Source of the DNA: Ensifer canadensis
GTDB lineage: Bacteria > Pseudomonadota > Alphaproteobacteria > Rhizobiales > Rhizobiaceae
DNA length: 64,000 bases
Reading direction: 5' to 3'
NCBI RefSeq assembly: GCF_017488845.2
Contig: NZ_CP083370.1
Span: 1,302,001 to 1,366,000 of the forward strand
Numbering within the stretch: the stretch's first letter is position 1; every line of letters begins with the position of its first letter. Position numbers and translations under genes: made by a program. Below the pieces are notes generated by a model. It saw only the letters and a program-made list of their open reading frames with translations, ran no database searches and was not told the origin of the DNA. Shown here in pieces: positions 63,995 through 64,000 of this stretch.

Positions 63995-64000
63995 CGGGGC

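Overview
The window is a high-GC stretch of alphaproteobacterial chromosome, most likely from the Sinorhizobium/Ensifer part of the Rhizobiaceae. The evidence is a fused secDF, the gene series scpAB-tatABC-serS-surE-pcm, a class I phaC, small DUF1127 proteins, a 107-bp RIME-type rhizobial intergenic repeat and sRNAs of the alphaproteobacterial alpha-r14 (anti-Shine-Dalgarno) type. I did no database search; family assignments are from recognised motifs.

Bases 1-26000 are housekeeping genes, mostly on the plus strand: the end of a phospholipase D/cardiolipin synthase gene, erpA, dgt, argS, a very long SPOR-domain membrane protein, nagZ, scpA-scpB (chromosome segregation), an orphan ABC ATPase, tatABC, serS, surE-pcm, an unknown gene, an NlpD-like lipoprotein with a degenerate peptidase domain, a DUF815 ATPase (minus), yajC-secDF, and then homologues of two mitochondrial complex I assembly factors. 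trmFO follows on the minus strand.

Bases 26000-51300 carry two DUF1127 mini-genes, two tandem minus-strand sRNA genes, a DUF2157/GDYXXLXY membrane pair, tRNA-Leu, tig, a hydrolase, sthA, corA, the minus-strand units radC-map and phaC-sfsA, an aminotransferase, hom, recJ, three tandem tRNA-Glu genes each with its own promoter, an M15-type peptidase lipoprotein, a glyoxalase, a double cold-shock protein with a DUF192 protein, a RopB-like porin and a zinc-ribbon DUF1062 protein.

Bases 51300-57950 are an arsenic-resistance island: arsR, a thioredoxin-type arsC, ACR3, a glutaredoxin-type arsC, arsH, a divergent 75-aa protein with 11 cysteines, a second arsR, a flavin monooxygenase with a cysteine-rich tail, and an ArsK-like MFS exporter. 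Both arsR genes have the same promoter spacing (-35, 17 bp, -10, then exactly 6 bp to the ATG), which predicts leaderless mRNAs.

Bases 57950-59341 hold a second interspersed repeat, a structured leader before a small secreted Tyr/Pro-rich protein, tRNA-Arg and a complex I NDUFS4-family subunit. At 59624-59646 there is an isolated 23-nt copy of a tRNA-Pro 3' end. Everything to its right (an Abi-alpha protein, membrane-anchored unknowns, small overlapping phage-like genes) looks like the left end of an integrated element that runs past the window.
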